From positions 682,001 to 746,000 of the forward strand of contig DASUNM010000027.1 in NCBI GenBank assembly GCA_036277115.1: a stretch of DNA of 64,000 nt. The letters are read 5' to 3'. Positions 34,889 to 44,529 of this stretch are shown piece after piece. This stretch comes from Pyrinomonadaceae bacterium. Lineage in GTDB: Bacteria > Acidobacteriota > Blastocatellia > Pyrinomonadales > Pyrinomonadaceae. Below the pieces are notes generated by a model, which worked only from the letters and a program-made list of their open reading frames with translations, was not told the origin of the DNA and searched no databases. The stretch's first letter is position 1; each line of letters opens with the position of its first letter. The position numbers were made by a program, and so were the translations under genes.

Positions 34889-34907
34889 GTACCATCACCT
34901 CCAAAAT

Positions 34908-36791
34908 CTAATCAATAAACCGTTGGAACCAAAGTTCGAGCATCAACAGGGTCCACAGGCGGTGCTCGTGATTCTGCGCGCCGCTGACGTGTTGTTCAAC
35001 CAGACGCCGAACCGCTTCGGGTTTGAACAATCCACGATTGAGGGCTTTTTCAGACAACAAGGCTTCACGCAAAAAGCCCTGGAGTGAACCGCGGAACCAA
35101 TGTCCGATCGGTACGCCGAACCCCATCTTGCGCCGATCGAGATTCTCAGCGGGCAGCAATTGACGCAGTACACGCTTCAAAAGATATTTTTTCGTGAGGC
35201 CGCGCAGCTTGAAATGCTCGGGCAGACTCGCGGCGAACTCGATGACGTGATGATCGAGAAACGGCGAACGCGCTTCCAACGACACCGCCATCGTCGCAAT
35301 ATCGACTTTCACCAGCAGATCGTTGGGCAGGTAAGTCATGGTGTCCGCCAGCAGCGCCGCATCCAGCAGACCCGCGCCGTTCGCGTTGACGAACCATGGC
35401 TCGATGAACCTCGCCGCACGTTCAGCTTTGGTTTCCCGGGCAAACTCTTCTGAATACAGATCGTGCTGCCGCGGACTGTCGAAAACGCTGATCCAGTGCA
35501 TGTACCGTTCGACGTTCGGCAACGAAACCGCGCGCATAAAACGCTTAGTGCGGGCGGCGAGCGTGCGCCGCTCGTCCGAGCCTGGCAGAAGCTGGACCGC
35601 GCGTTCGATAAGACCGCCGCGTAGCACATTCGGCAGGCGGTGATATCGCTGCGCAAGCAGCATCGCAGAGTAGCGATCATAGCCGGCGAACGATTCGTCA
35701 CCACCGTCGCCATTCAAAGCCACAGTTACGTGACGGCGAGTCTCGCGCGCGACGTAGTACGTCGGAATGGCCGAAGAATCGGCGTAAGGCTCGCCGTAGT
35801 GTTCGACCAGTGTCGGCAGGACTTCGAGTGCATCAGGCCGGACGATGAATTCGTGGTGATCGGCGCCGACGTGTTCTGCCACGCGACGCGCGTGATGCAG
35901 CTCGCTGAAATCCTGTTCTTCAAATCCAATTGAGAAGGTCTTTACCGGCGTCGAGCTGACTTCGCTCATCAATGCCACGACGGTGCTCGAATCAATGCCG
36001 CCGGAGAGAAACGCTCCGAGCGGCACTTCCGACATCAGCCGGACACGCACGGCGTCGCGCAAAATCTCGATGAGCCGTTCGCCGGCTTCTTCTTCCGTGA
36101 TGTCCAGCTTTTTGCTGAAGTCCGGCAGCCAGTAACGCTTAAGTTCGATCTCGCCCTTACGCCAACGCAGGGTGTGGCCCGGTTCAAGTTTTCTGATTTG
36201 GCGATAGGCGGTGAGCGGCGCGGGCACGCACATGAACGTGAGGTAATAATGCAGCGCTTCGCGATCGATATCGCGACTTACTTCCGGATGCAGCAGCAGG
36301 GTCATGAACTCGGAAGCAAACACCAGGCCGCCGTTGGCGGTCTGCGCGTAGAGCAGCGGCTTCTTCCCCACTCGATCGCGCGCCAGAAACAATTCCTGCT
36401 TTGCTTCATCCCAGATCGCGAACGCAAACATGCCGCGCAAATGCTTCGCGCAATCGTCGCCGTACCTTGAGTAGGCATGAACGACAACTTCGGTATCTGA
36501 ATTCGTTTGGAAGTGGTGGCCGAGGTTCTCGAGCTGCGCGCGGACTTCTTTATAGTTGTAGATTTCGCCGTTAAATACGATCCAGGCGGTGCGTTCCTGA
36601 TTGGGGATCGGTTGCTGGCCGGATTTCAGATCGATAATCGAAAGGCGACGCATCGCCATTCCGACATGGTTGTGTACGTAAAAGCCATCCTCGTCCGGCC
36701 CGCGATGGCGGATTGCATCATTCATGCGCTCGAGCAACTGCCGGTCGACCGGCTGCCCGTCCCCGCGAACCATTCCTGCTATGCCACACAC
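34908..36791 (-). CDS. asnB: Asparagine synthase (glutamine-hydrolysing) family amidotransferase
   Basis: The 627-residue protein begins at GTG 36791 with Cys2 of the Ntn glutaminase (MCGIAGMV), followed by RHRGPDEDG, FNGEIYNY and SDTEVVVHAY. The ATP-pyrophosphatase domain has LGAFLSGGIDSSTVVALM near residue 260. Full length and both active sites are intact. In O-antigen loci such proteins, for example WbpS, can amidate sugar carboxylates instead of aspartate. Here it lies inside the glycan locus, 19 bp from rmlA, so a uronamide-forming role is likely, though asparagine synthesis is not excluded. Confidence 0.88.
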   Translation of the reverse strand: MCGIAGMVRGDGQPVDRQLLERMNDAIRHRGPDEDGFYVHNHVGMAMRRLSIIDLKSGQQPIPNQERTAWIVFNGEIYNYKEVRAQLENLGHHFQTNSDTEVVVHAYSRYGDDCAKHLRGMFAFAIWDEAKQELFLARDRVGKKPLLYAQTANGGLVFASEFMTLLLHPEVSRDIDREALHYYLTFMCVPAPLTAYRQIRKLEPGHTLRWRKGEIELKRYWLPDFSKKLDITEEEAGERLIEILRDAVRVRLMSEVPLGAFLSGGIDSSTVVALMSEVSSTPVKTFSIGFEEQDFSELHHARRVAEHVGADHHEFIVRPDALEVLPTLVEHYGEPYADSSAIPTYYVARETRRHVTVALNGDGGDESFAGYDRYSAMLLAQRYHRLPNVLRGGLIERAVQLLPGSDERRTLAARTKRFMRAVSLPNVERYMHWISVFDSPRQHDLYSEEFARETKAERAARFIEPWFVNANGAGLLDAALLADTMTYLPNDLLVKVDIATMAVSLEARSPFLDHHVIEFAASLPEHFKLRGLTKKYLLKRVLRQLLPAENLDRRKMGFGVPIGHWFRGSLQGFLREALLSEKALNRGLFKPEAVRRLVEQHVSGAQNHEHRLWTLLMLELWFQRFID

Positions 36792-36853
36792 GTTATTTGC
36801 TCACTTGCCTTACTTGCTTTCAACCTTAGACGGGAGTACTTGCGCGATTTGTC

Positions 36854-38275
36854 TCATCCACTGCCGGATGGCTCTTTTATCAGGCGCCGCGGAATACGGA
36901 CAGAAGCGGCCCGCAACTCTTCTGCGTTGCGCTTCCGTCTCTCTTCACGTTTTTCTTTCATCAGCACAGCGCCGACCGCCACAAAGATGAAATAGAAAAC
37001 CAGAACTTGCGCGCGCTGCCGATACGCCGTACCGACGTTTCCCTGGAAAACTGAGTAAGCCAGAGTCAGCATTGCAGTGAAAATCAAAATGGGGGACATC
37101 TGTCGCAGACGATGTTTTATCGAAAACCAGATCCCCAGGATTAAAAGTGGAAACGCGGCCCACCAAATCACCATTTCCGGCAGCGTCAAGCTTTGGCGCA
37201 ACGAACCCAATTGCCACGGAAACGGCGCGAACAGCAGATAGACCATTCCCACCGGAATTGTAGTCAGGGCCCCGGAGGCGGTCGAAACGTCCACGTCTCT
37301 GCCAAAACCCGATTGGGCCGATCTCGCCGCATCATGACGGGTGCGCTGAAGCTGTTCAAAGTCGGCGTACGATTCGACTTGAATGTTGGCGTATCTGGTA
37401 ACTCCCAAATATGTCAGCGACAAAGCGAGCAGAACCACCACTACCAATTGACGCGCCATGCTTTGCATGGTCACTTCGCGCATGCCAATTACGAATGCGG
37501 CCACAACGGCCAGCAATAGCATGTAGAAAACATAAAAGCGAAAAGCCAGCACACCAAGCAGCGAGCCAACGAGTACCGCTCCCCAGGGCACGCTAAGTTT
37601 ATGTCCGAGCTTAATTGTCGCCAGGATGGTGAGCGCCAAAAACAGCACGATCGGTCCGTCCTTTAGTCCCTGCGAAGACCATAAAACGAGCGAGGGATAA
37701 AAGCCGACTGCAAAACCTGCCACCTCGGCGACTCGGCGATTGTTAAAGACCTGTTTGGCGGTCAAAAAGATCACGGGGGCCGTGGCCGCGCCCAGCACTG
37801 CATTCACGAACTGAACCGCGAGCATGTTTCGTCCCAGCATGGCATAGATAACCGCAACCATGGACACCATTCCCCACCCTGAGCGGTAACTCTTGCCCAC
37901 GAAGCGATCAACTTCCAGTTGAGCAAACTTATCGCCCCCCCAGGCGAGCAATTGCTGCTGGCCGTTAAAATCGTAAGTCCAGGCATCACCACCGAAAAAG
38001 TCCTGCGCGTTTAAGGCAAATATCGCGGACCCGATCAAGACTCGGATCAGGAGCGCCAGCAGAAACAACTTTAAGAGATAGGCACCGTGGGACGGCTCGC
38101 GCCGGATAATTGCCCCGACAATTGCGGCAAAGAGGCCACACACCAGCAGAGCGGCGCCGCAGTAAAACACTGTCACTGGTCCATACTGAGACGAATAGGG
38201 AGCGGCCAAAGTCGGCACAAACAGCAGGATCGCCACCGAAAGCACGAAAGCGAGGAATGCGATAACGCCATTCAT
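36854..38275 (-). CDS. Polytopic membrane protein of GT-C type (putative glycosyltransferase or polymerase)
   Basis: The 473-residue protein has about 11-12 helices. A periplasmic loop after helix 3 carries FFGGDAWTYDFNGQQQL; acidic residues in such a loop are typical of GT-C enzymes, and GFYPSLVLWSSQGLKD is similar to dolichyl-type mannosyltransferases and ArnT relatives. A long loop (about 295-335) follows helix 8. It could be a lipid-linked-sugar glycosyltransferase or Wzy. It lies between the asnB-like and acetyltransferase genes. Confidence 0.6.
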   Translation of the reverse strand: MNGVIAFLAFVLSVAILLFVPTLAAPYSSQYGPVTVFYCGAALLVCGLFAAIVGAIIRREPSHGAYLLKLFLLALLIRVLIGSAIFALNAQDFFGGDAWTYDFNGQQQLLAWGGDKFAQLEVDRFVGKSYRSGWGMVSMVAVIYAMLGRNMLAVQFVNAVLGAATAPVIFLTAKQVFNNRRVAEVAGFAVGFYPSLVLWSSQGLKDGPIVLFLALTILATIKLGHKLSVPWGAVLVGSLLGVLAFRFYVFYMLLLAVVAAFVIGMREVTMQSMARQLVVVVLLALSLTYLGVTRYANIQVESYADFEQLQRTRHDAARSAQSGFGRDVDVSTASGALTTIPVGMVYLLFAPFPWQLGSLRQSLTLPEMVIWWAAFPLLILGIWFSIKHRLRQMSPILIFTAMLTLAYSVFQGNVGTAYRQRAQVLVFYFIFVAVGAVLMKEKREERRKRNAEELRAASVRIPRRLIKEPSGSG

Positions 38276-38293
38276 GTGATTAGGATAAGACGC

Positions 38294-39019
38294 CTAGATA
38301 TCATCGGGCAAATCCGGCCTGGTCTTCCTTTCGATCAGGAACTTGTCATCAGCATTGAGCTCTTTTATGAGCTTGGCCGGCACGCCTGCGATTAACCAGC
38401 CTTCACCATTCACCGTCGTGGTTACTACCGCGCCTATCCCGACAATGCATCGTGAAGGAATGCCACTGCCGGGGGCCATGCGAATCTCTGAGCCGACGTA
38501 AGCAAAATCGCCGACGCTGATCGGCAGTGTGCGCTGGCGGTTATGGGTCCAGAGTGAAGAGTTGCGCCCGCCGATGATCGTACGCCGTCCAATCGTAACC
38601 CGATCGGTAAAGTCAATCTTGTGGCCGGTGGTAATAATGCTCCCGGGCCCGAGCGAAAACCGCGGGTCAATTGCGTTCACCACCTCAGGCTCAGGGATCG
38701 AGTTTATTTCATTCAGCCGCAGTAGTTCGGCATACCTTCCGAGGGTTACTTCTTCTCCACCGCGAATGATATTCAGGTGCCCGATGCGCACGTGGTCGCC
38801 CATCGTTAGTTTCTGCACGCCTATTATCAGGTTGAGATGCCCGATTATTGTGTCGTCACCAATTTCGCACTCACCCGCTTCGACAATGCTTAACCCGATG
38901 CGCACTCGCTTGCCGATCCGGTAGCCAAAGAAAAGCCGGTAGCACGGCCGCTTTAAAAACGACGGAAGCACGGCGAGTAGTCCGAGGACGAACAAACGGA
39001 ATTTTCCTGGACGGTGCAT
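38294..39019 (-). CDS. Left-handed beta-helix acyl/acetyltransferase
   Basis: The 241-residue protein has a short basic N-terminus and repeated hexapeptide units ([LIV]GxxxI pattern): CEIGDDTIIGHLNLIIG, GDHVRIGHLNIIRGG, and later VGDFAYVGSEIRMAPG and IVGIGAVVTT, ending AGVPAKLIKEL. The last part resembles serine/maltose/galactoside O-acetyltransferases. It likely acetylates a sugar of the glycan. Acceptor unknown. Confidence 0.8.
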   Translation of the reverse strand: MHRPGKFRLFVLGLLAVLPSFLKRPCYRLFFGYRIGKRVRIGLSIVEAGECEIGDDTIIGHLNLIIGVQKLTMGDHVRIGHLNIIRGGEEVTLGRYAELLRLNEINSIPEPEVVNAIDPRFSLGPGSIITTGHKIDFTDRVTIGRRTIIGGRNSSLWTHNRQRTLPISVGDFAYVGSEIRMAPGSGIPSRCIVGIGAVVTTTVNGEGWLIAGVPAKLIKELNADDKFLIERKTRPDLPDDI

Positions 39020-39051
39020 GTCGGCTTAGAGGTTCCTAATCGGAAAACTGT

Positions 39052-40173
39052 TTATCGAACAAGTTGACGCGTTTCCAGTTCGGCGGTGGCCTTACTCACC
39101 TGATCCTCAGGTGTTTGCTCGCGCACCCACTTTAGCAACTCCGGAATTCCCATTTCGAGTGTGACTCGCGGCGCATAGCCGATCTGCTGCCGAGCCCGCG
39201 AGATGTCCGCCACGCAATGGCGAATGTCACCCTCGCGATAGCGCGACACAATTTCGGGCGAGATGTTTTTGCCTAGTCCTTCCGCCAGAAGGCCGGCAAT
39301 CTGCCGCACCGAAGTCGGTACGCCGGTACCGATGTTCACGATCTGGTAATCCGCGCCGTCAGCTTCAAGGGCGAGCAGGTTGGCCTGCACGATATCGCTG
39401 ATGTGCACAAAGTCCCGCGTCTGTTCGCCATCCTCAAAGATCACCGGCGGCTGATCGTTCAGCAGTCGCGCTGAGAAAATCGCGCAGACACCCGTGTAAG
39501 GATTCGACAAGGCCTGCCGCGGGCCGTACACATTAAAATAACGAAGTGCCACCGTGGGAATTCGGTATGCCCGTCCTACGACGAGGCAAAACTGCTCTTG
39601 ATCCTGTTTAGTGATTGCATATATCGAAGTCGGATTTAACGGCTTGTCCTCGCGAGTCGGCGCCGGCATAAGCTGCGAGCTGCAATTGTCACATTCCATC
39701 TCCCAGCGGCGTTCCAACAACTGCGTTAGCGGGCGCACTTGAGGATAGACAGTGCCGCACTTGGCACAGGTGTAAGCACCCTCGCCGTAGATTGACATCG
39801 AAGAAGCTACGACCAGTTTCCTAATTCGATCCTTGTAGCCGAGGAGACGCTGTAAAAGGACTCCGGTGCCCAGGTCGTTCGCGCGCACGTATCGATCAAT
39901 TTCATACATCGACTGACCGACACCGACTTCGGCCGCCTGATGAAAGACCGCATCCACGCCTTTCAGGGCGCGATCGACGGTTTGCTGATCGCACACATCG
40001 CCGTGAATAAACTCGGCTTCCGGATTCACGTGTTGCGGCAAGCCGTTGCCGTGGACCTGCGGAACCAGCAAATCAAGGACGCGCACCCGGTGGCCCCGCT
40101 CGATGAGTGCGTCGGTAAGATGCGACCCGATAAAGCCGGCGCCCCCGGTAACCAGGATGTTCAACTTTTCCAA
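39052..40173 (-). CDS. NAD-dependent epimerase with a CxxC zinc-ribbon-like insertion
   Basis: The 373-residue extended SDR has [38 protein letters not shown] and the active-site SIYAITKQDQE, then LRYFNVYGPRQALSNPYTGV. Between the Ser motif and the Tyr/Lys pair is an insertion of about 35 residues with CAKCG and CDNCSS, a likely zinc ribbon. This layout is known in dTDP-L-rhamnose 4-epimerase-type proteins. It follows the methyltransferase gene. Substrate is inferred as a dTDP- or GDP-deoxysugar. Confidence 0.8.
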   Translation of the reverse strand: MEKLNILVTGGAGFIGSHLTDALIERGHRVRVLDLLVPQVHGNGLPQHVNPEAEFIHGDVCDQQTVDRALKGVDAVFHQAAEVGVGQSMYEIDRYVRANDLGTGVLLQRLLGYKDRIRKLVVASSMSIYGEGAYTCAKCGTVYPQVRPLTQLLERRWEMECDNCSSQLMPAPTREDKPLNPTSIYAITKQDQEQFCLVVGRAYRIPTVALRYFNVYGPRQALSNPYTGVCAIFSARLLNDQPPVIFEDGEQTRDFVHISDIVQANLLALEADGADYQIVNIGTGVPTSVRQIAGLLAEGLGKNISPEIVSRYREGDIRHCVADISRARQQIGYAPRVTLEMGIPELLKWVREQTPEDQVSKATAELETRQLVR

Positions 40174-40198
40174 TGCTTATCTCGCGGAAAGATTTGGA

Positions 40199-41131
40199 TC
40201 AAACCTCGGTAGCAGTACGAGTCAGAGCAGGCTTTTTGGCCCAAATTGCCATATACACGCCGGCGCCGCGATGTTTGCCGAGCCAGTTAATGGCCCGTCC
40301 AGCGTTGAATTCAAGTCGCTTCGCCAGGCTCATGTCCTCGGCCGGCACGGTCACCGAGCCACCCATTGAAAGCTCGATTAAATCAAATCCGACCCGGGTT
40401 AACAAATGCCTCAAAGATTTCGGGTTAAAGCCCTGGACGTGGTATGGGGGGAAAGTCGGCGCCAGATTCAGCACCCAGTCGCGGCCGCGCGCTCGCATGT
40501 ATACATTGCCCGCTTGCATGTAGAGACCATCCTCGTTAGGCGCATCAAAATAGAAGACGCCGTTGGGCTTGAGCACGCGCAATACTTCAGTCAACGTATT
40601 GAACGGCTCGTACAAATGTTCGATCACACCGTTCATGATCACCGCATCGAATGAAGCGTCGGCGAACTTCATCTGCTCTAAGGTGCCAAGTCGGGCCTCG
40701 ACGCCGAAATTCTTGCGCGCCCATTCGACGTACTCGGGCGAAGGATCAAGTCCGACGCATTCCCAACCGGCTTCGCGCGCCGCCCACAGCAACTCGCCGC
40801 GACCGCAGCCGATATCCAGAATATTTCCGCGCCGCCCCAGCCGGGATTCGATCTCGCTTATCAATTGCCGGCTGCTCTCTTTCTTTTGTTCGAGATCGTG
40901 AGCGCTGAAATAGGATTCGGTATCGGCGTAGATTTCCTCCACGCCCTCTTTGGGAAACGGCATCGGATGCGGATAGAGGTGCGTGCATGAGTCGCAACGC
41001 ACTATCTCAATCCGAACGCCGAGCCGGTTGCGGTGCGCCGCGCCGCCGCGCCAGCCCAAATGTGTGTGCGTAGTGCCGCCGCAGGCACCGCACGGCATTT
41101 CGCGAAGCTCGAACTGAGGCGTTTGTCTCAC
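40199..41131 (-). CDS. SAM-dependent methyltransferase with N-terminal zinc-binding motif
   Basis: The 310-residue protein has a zinc-finger-like start (CGACGG ... RCDSCTHLYPHP), then a class I methyltransferase domain with NILDIGCGRGELLWAAREAG, VGLDPSPEYVEWAR and VIMNGVIEHLYEPF. Such two-part proteins act on sugars or lipid-linked oligosaccharides in capsule loci. GTG 41131 is the annotated start, adjacent to the stop of the GT4 gene upstream. Confidence 0.82.
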   Translation of the reverse strand: MRQTPQFELREMPCGACGGTTHTHLGWRGGAAHRNRLGVRIEIVRCDSCTHLYPHPMPFPKEGVEEIYADTESYFSAHDLEQKKESSRQLISEIESRLGRRGNILDIGCGRGELLWAAREAGWECVGLDPSPEYVEWARKNFGVEARLGTLEQMKFADASFDAVIMNGVIEHLYEPFNTLTEVLRVLKPNGVFYFDAPNEDGLYMQAGNVYMRARGRDWVLNLAPTFPPYHVQGFNPKSLRHLLTRVGFDLIELSMGGSVTVPAEDMSLAKRLEFNAGRAINWLGKHRGAGVYMAIWAKKPALTRTATEV

Positions 41132-41132
41132 G

Positions 41133-42209
41133 TTAGGCTACTGCCGCTTTGAAAGCCGCAATAATTTTTTCGGTATTCCCGGCAAGGGTGTATTGGTAAG
41201 CAGATTCAGCCGCCGCCCGCGACATGCGACGGCGCAACTGGGAATCTTCAATCAGCATTCTCAGGTATTCGACCCATTCATCTTCGGAACCGGCAAGAAA
41301 TCCGGTCACGCCGTGCTGAATCACTTCGGGGTTTGAACCGAGAGGTGTGGCGACGGTGGGAATTCCCAACGCCAGGTATTGCGCCGTCTTCATGTAGAAC
41401 TTCCACTTGTTCCATTCATTGAGGGGTAAAGGCACCATCCCCACGTGCATCTTTCGCAGGTCCTCAACTTCAGTTTCGGCACTCCACGGTTGCGCCGTGT
41501 AGTTTACTCCCGGCAGATTGAATTCGGTGCCGCCGATTAGATGCACGCGATGCGTTACTTGATCAGCCAGGCGGCGCAGCGCTCCCGAGATAACCTGAAT
41601 GTTCTTCATGGTCGTCGGACTTCCACTCCAGCCGATGCAAACATCGCTGTTTGTTTGCTCAACCGACTCGGGCCGATAGACATATTGTCGCGTGTCGACC
41701 ACGCTGGGCACCTGCCAAATGTTCTTATTGAATTGCGAAACGTAGTTGCGAATCTGCGTAGAGTTGACCATCACGACCTTTGCCAGGCGGCAGATGTCGG
41801 CAATCTTTCCAAAGAATTTCAGGTAGGACCACAATCCGTTTGAGGGACTGCGATAAGGCACAAACAGCGGGTCATCCAACTGATAAATTATTGGAAGACC
41901 GCGCCGCGCGATTTTCTTTTCGAAGAATGCGGGGCCCAGCAAGGCTGCTTCGCGATAGACAAAAACCGCGTCATAGTCGTCGAGGTGATCGATCAAATCC
42001 ATTCGATCGCGATAGGCCTTGACCATCTCGGCGGCTTTTTCAAACTGATGCCCGGGTGTGTACAGAATCTCGTGCAGACGCTCAGTCTCAAACGGCGCCC
42101 AATGCAGATTTATCCCCGCGGGCTTGAGAACATCCTCCCAAAGCTCAATGCTGCCTCGCTGACCAGGAGCAAAACCGGCGCGATTAGGGACTAACGTTAG
42201 AACTTCCAT
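41133..42209 (-). CDS. Glycosyltransferase (GT4-like)
   Basis: The 358-residue protein lacks the classic KxGG start but has IIYQLDDPLFVPYRSP, CIGWSGSPTTMKNI and the donor-site region FYMKTAQYLALGIPTVATPLGSNPEVI in pieces (KTAQYLALGIPTVATPLG), with the acidic QYLALGIP.. segment replacing the EX7E motif. It belongs with glycosyltransferases that act on lipid-linked sugars. It directly follows a second GT4 gene with a 3-bp gap. Confidence 0.78.
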   Translation of the reverse strand: MEVLTLVPNRAGFAPGQRGSIELWEDVLKPAGINLHWAPFETERLHEILYTPGHQFEKAAEMVKAYRDRMDLIDHLDDYDAVFVYREAALLGPAFFEKKIARRGLPIIYQLDDPLFVPYRSPSNGLWSYLKFFGKIADICRLAKVVMVNSTQIRNYVSQFNKNIWQVPSVVDTRQYVYRPESVEQTNSDVCIGWSGSPTTMKNIQVISGALRRLADQVTHRVHLIGGTEFNLPGVNYTAQPWSAETEVEDLRKMHVGMVPLPLNEWNKWKFYMKTAQYLALGIPTVATPLGSNPEVIQHGVTGFLAGSEDEWVEYLRMLIEDSQLRRRMSRAAAESAYQYTLAGNTEKIIAAFKAAVA

Positions 42210-42212
42210 GCG

Positions 42213-43514
42213 TCAAATTGGGGCGGATCCAGCCCGCGCTGCGGCGCGGTCGTGGAACAATCGCTCGTACAAACGCCGATAGCGCACGCTGCCAACAGTT
42301 TCTAAATCAAATTCACTGTGGGCCGTGGCGCGGCAACGCGCGCGGATTGTTTCATTGGCGAGCAGCGCATCCAACTGGGCCAAAGCGCGGCCATAACTTG
42401 CCTCGTTGAATTCGCTGATCAATATGCCAACGCCATGCTTTGTAAGCAACTCGTCAACGTCGCCGACGCCGGTATTGGCAATCACGGGCAGGCCCGCGGC
42501 CAGGTATTCCGCGATCTTGGTCGGCGACGAGGACTGCTTGGAATAACACGCCTTGATAAACGAAATGGCGGCGTCGGCCGCTGAAAGATGTCGCGGGACA
42601 TCGGCGGGCGCGACGGTGCCGACAAAAAAATCCGCCTCAGCAATTCCGCGCGCGCGCAATTGTTCAGTCACCTGTTCGCGCGGACTCTGCGTCAGAATCA
42701 GCGAAAAGGTTCTGGCGTCGCGGCGATGAGCTGCGCCGAGGAACGCCGCCATTTCGTCAGTGAGGTACCAGCCTCCGAACGAGCCGACGTAAGCAATGAC
42801 CCGCCGCCCGTGCAGATTAAGCTCCTCACGGATTGCGCTCCGTGCGTCGCGGCCGGCGGCTTCGAACCTGGCGAAGTCCACACAGCAGGGAATCAATTCA
42901 ATGGGGCGGCCGCTTTCATCCGTGTCGGTCCGGCCGGGGAACAGAATCTCACGCGCTTTACTGGTCAGCACGACGAAAGCGTCGGCAGTCTTGAACAAAT
43001 GACGTTCGACCCGTTTCAAGCCTCGATACAAGTACCCATTGGCCGGCCAGACACCAGCATCCGTGTACTCTTCGGGCATGAACCCGCGAATGTCAAAAAT
43101 CAATCGCCCGCGGCGAATTCGTCTGGCCATCGCGCACATCAACGCCGGCACATGATTCCGTGCATGCAGGACATTGATCCGCTCACTTTTCATCAGTCGC
43201 GCTATCCGCAATGTGCCCGCCGCGATGTCAAAGAGGGTCGCGGGCAATGTCGGCCGCTTGTGATACTTCAACCAATGCCAACTGATCCCTTGTGCCGCCA
43301 AAGTCTGCGTCTGTTGATGTAACTCTTCAGCGCTCCAGCGCTTTTCTAATTGAGGTTCGAAAGTCAGCAGACTTACGCGGATGCCGCCGGCGACCAAAGC
43401 CCGCAGGTACGGGAGCACCTGAGTCTGGACCAGCGGCTCGCGGAGACCGAAGTAACACACGTACAAAGTGCTTATGTGACGGTTACTTTCTTTCCCTGGA
43501 CCGTTGATCCTCAT
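42213..43514 (-). CDS. Glycosyltransferase family 4
   Basis: The 433-residue protein has CYFGLREPLVQTQVLPYLRAL, the N-terminal domain of GT4, HARNHVPALMCAMARRI, IAYVGSFGGWYLTDEM and SPTKIAEYLAAGLPVIANTG near the donor site. The start overlaps the stop of the upstream GT2 gene by 4 bp (ATGA), indicating translational coupling. Donor sugar unknown. Confidence 0.85.
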   Translation of the reverse strand: MRINGPGKESNRHISTLYVCYFGLREPLVQTQVLPYLRALVAGGIRVSLLTFEPQLEKRWSAEELHQQTQTLAAQGISWHWLKYHKRPTLPATLFDIAAGTLRIARLMKSERINVLHARNHVPALMCAMARRIRRGRLIFDIRGFMPEEYTDAGVWPANGYLYRGLKRVERHLFKTADAFVVLTSKAREILFPGRTDTDESGRPIELIPCCVDFARFEAAGRDARSAIREELNLHGRRVIAYVGSFGGWYLTDEMAAFLGAAHRRDARTFSLILTQSPREQVTEQLRARGIAEADFFVGTVAPADVPRHLSAADAAISFIKACYSKQSSSPTKIAEYLAAGLPVIANTGVGDVDELLTKHGVGILISEFNEASYGRALAQLDALLANETIRARCRATAHSEFDLETVGSVRYRRLYERLFHDRAAARAGSAPI

Positions 43515-44518
43515 TGGATTTGTTTACTTGGTGCCCAATCGCGCCGCGCGTCATGCACTAACCACGCGATCGATCCAATCGCGACCGATAAATCGATGAC
43601 AGTCAGGATCGGCATTAGCATCACCAATCGTGCCAGGTTGCGCGCCGGGTTCGCCGGATAGGTTGTGCGGTTGCGCAGGATAGATTTCGCGGCCCGGGCC
43701 ATCATCATCCCGAGCCATAAACCTGCCGGAACCACCAGCCACCACCAGCCTGCGAAGATCGCCGGCGCTGCAAAGAGAAGCAGGAAAGCGTAGCGCTTGA
43801 AGATCGCCAATTGCCACTCTCGCCACAGCCCCGCGCGAATGTTGTGGCGCGCATACGTGGTAAATCGCCTGAATGTGCGCCACAGATTTGGTTGCAGGTT
43901 CCAGTGGACGATTGCATCCGGCGCGGAAGCGACGCGAAAACCGGCAGTCTCGACTTTACGGATGAACAGCAAGTCTTCGGCCGAACGCAGGTCTTCCGGG
44001 AATCCGCCCACGCTCTCCCAAACTTTTCGTCGCATCAATGCCGAAACGATGGACCACGGCCGGGCGCCTTGTTCGTCCCGCGCCGGCACATAGGCGATCG
44101 CCGCGCACTCTTCGAAGAAGCTATCGACCTTCGGCTCAAAGGAACCATAAATGACATCGATCTGCGAATCAAAGACGGCGGCCGCGGCCAGCCGCTCCAG
44201 CCAGTCGGGTTCCGGACGGGTGCCCGCATCGGTGAACGCGAGCCATTCTTCGCGCGCATTTGCCGCGCCGATATTGCGCGCCCGGCCGGGCAAAGAAAAC
44301 TCTTCGCGCAACAGCCGCACCGGGGCGCCGTTAGACACGAACTGCTCGATGATGTCAGGCGTTTTGTCGGTCGATCCGCCGTCCGTAATGACAATTTCGC
44401 TGGGCCGCAGCGTTTGGTTGAGTAAGCCTTCGATAAGAGTGGAGACGGAAGTCGCCTCGTTGCGAACGGGCACGATCACGCTGATTTTCGGGACACCTAC
44501 CGGTTTGCCGTCGTTCAT
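43511..44518 (-). CDS. Glycosyltransferase family 2
   Basis: The 335-residue protein has a GT-A fold with ISVIVPVRNEATSVSTLIEG, EIVITDGGSTDKTPDII, the DxD-like FTDAGTRPEPDWL and CxxxxE-type acceptor region with SAEDLLFIRKVE, followed by two C-terminal hydrophobic segments that anchor it to the membrane. Succeeding genes are two GT4 enzymes, so these three likely build the repeat unit in order. Confidence 0.87.
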   Translation of the reverse strand: MNDGKPVGVPKISVIVPVRNEATSVSTLIEGLLNQTLRPSEIVITDGGSTDKTPDIIEQFVSNGAPVRLLREEFSLPGRARNIGAANAREEWLAFTDAGTRPEPDWLERLAAAAVFDSQIDVIYGSFEPKVDSFFEECAAIAYVPARDEQGARPWSIVSALMRRKVWESVGGFPEDLRSAEDLLFIRKVETAGFRVASAPDAIVHWNLQPNLWRTFRRFTTYARHNIRAGLWREWQLAIFKRYAFLLLFAAPAIFAGWWWLVVPAGLWLGMMMARAAKSILRNRTTYPANPARNLARLVMLMPILTVIDLSVAIGSIAWLVHDARRDWAPSKQIQ

Positions 44519-44529
44519 TCTTTGAAGAG

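Noticed and set aside
42588..43322. 244-codon plus-strand frame
   Set aside because: Antisense shadow of the GT4 gene.
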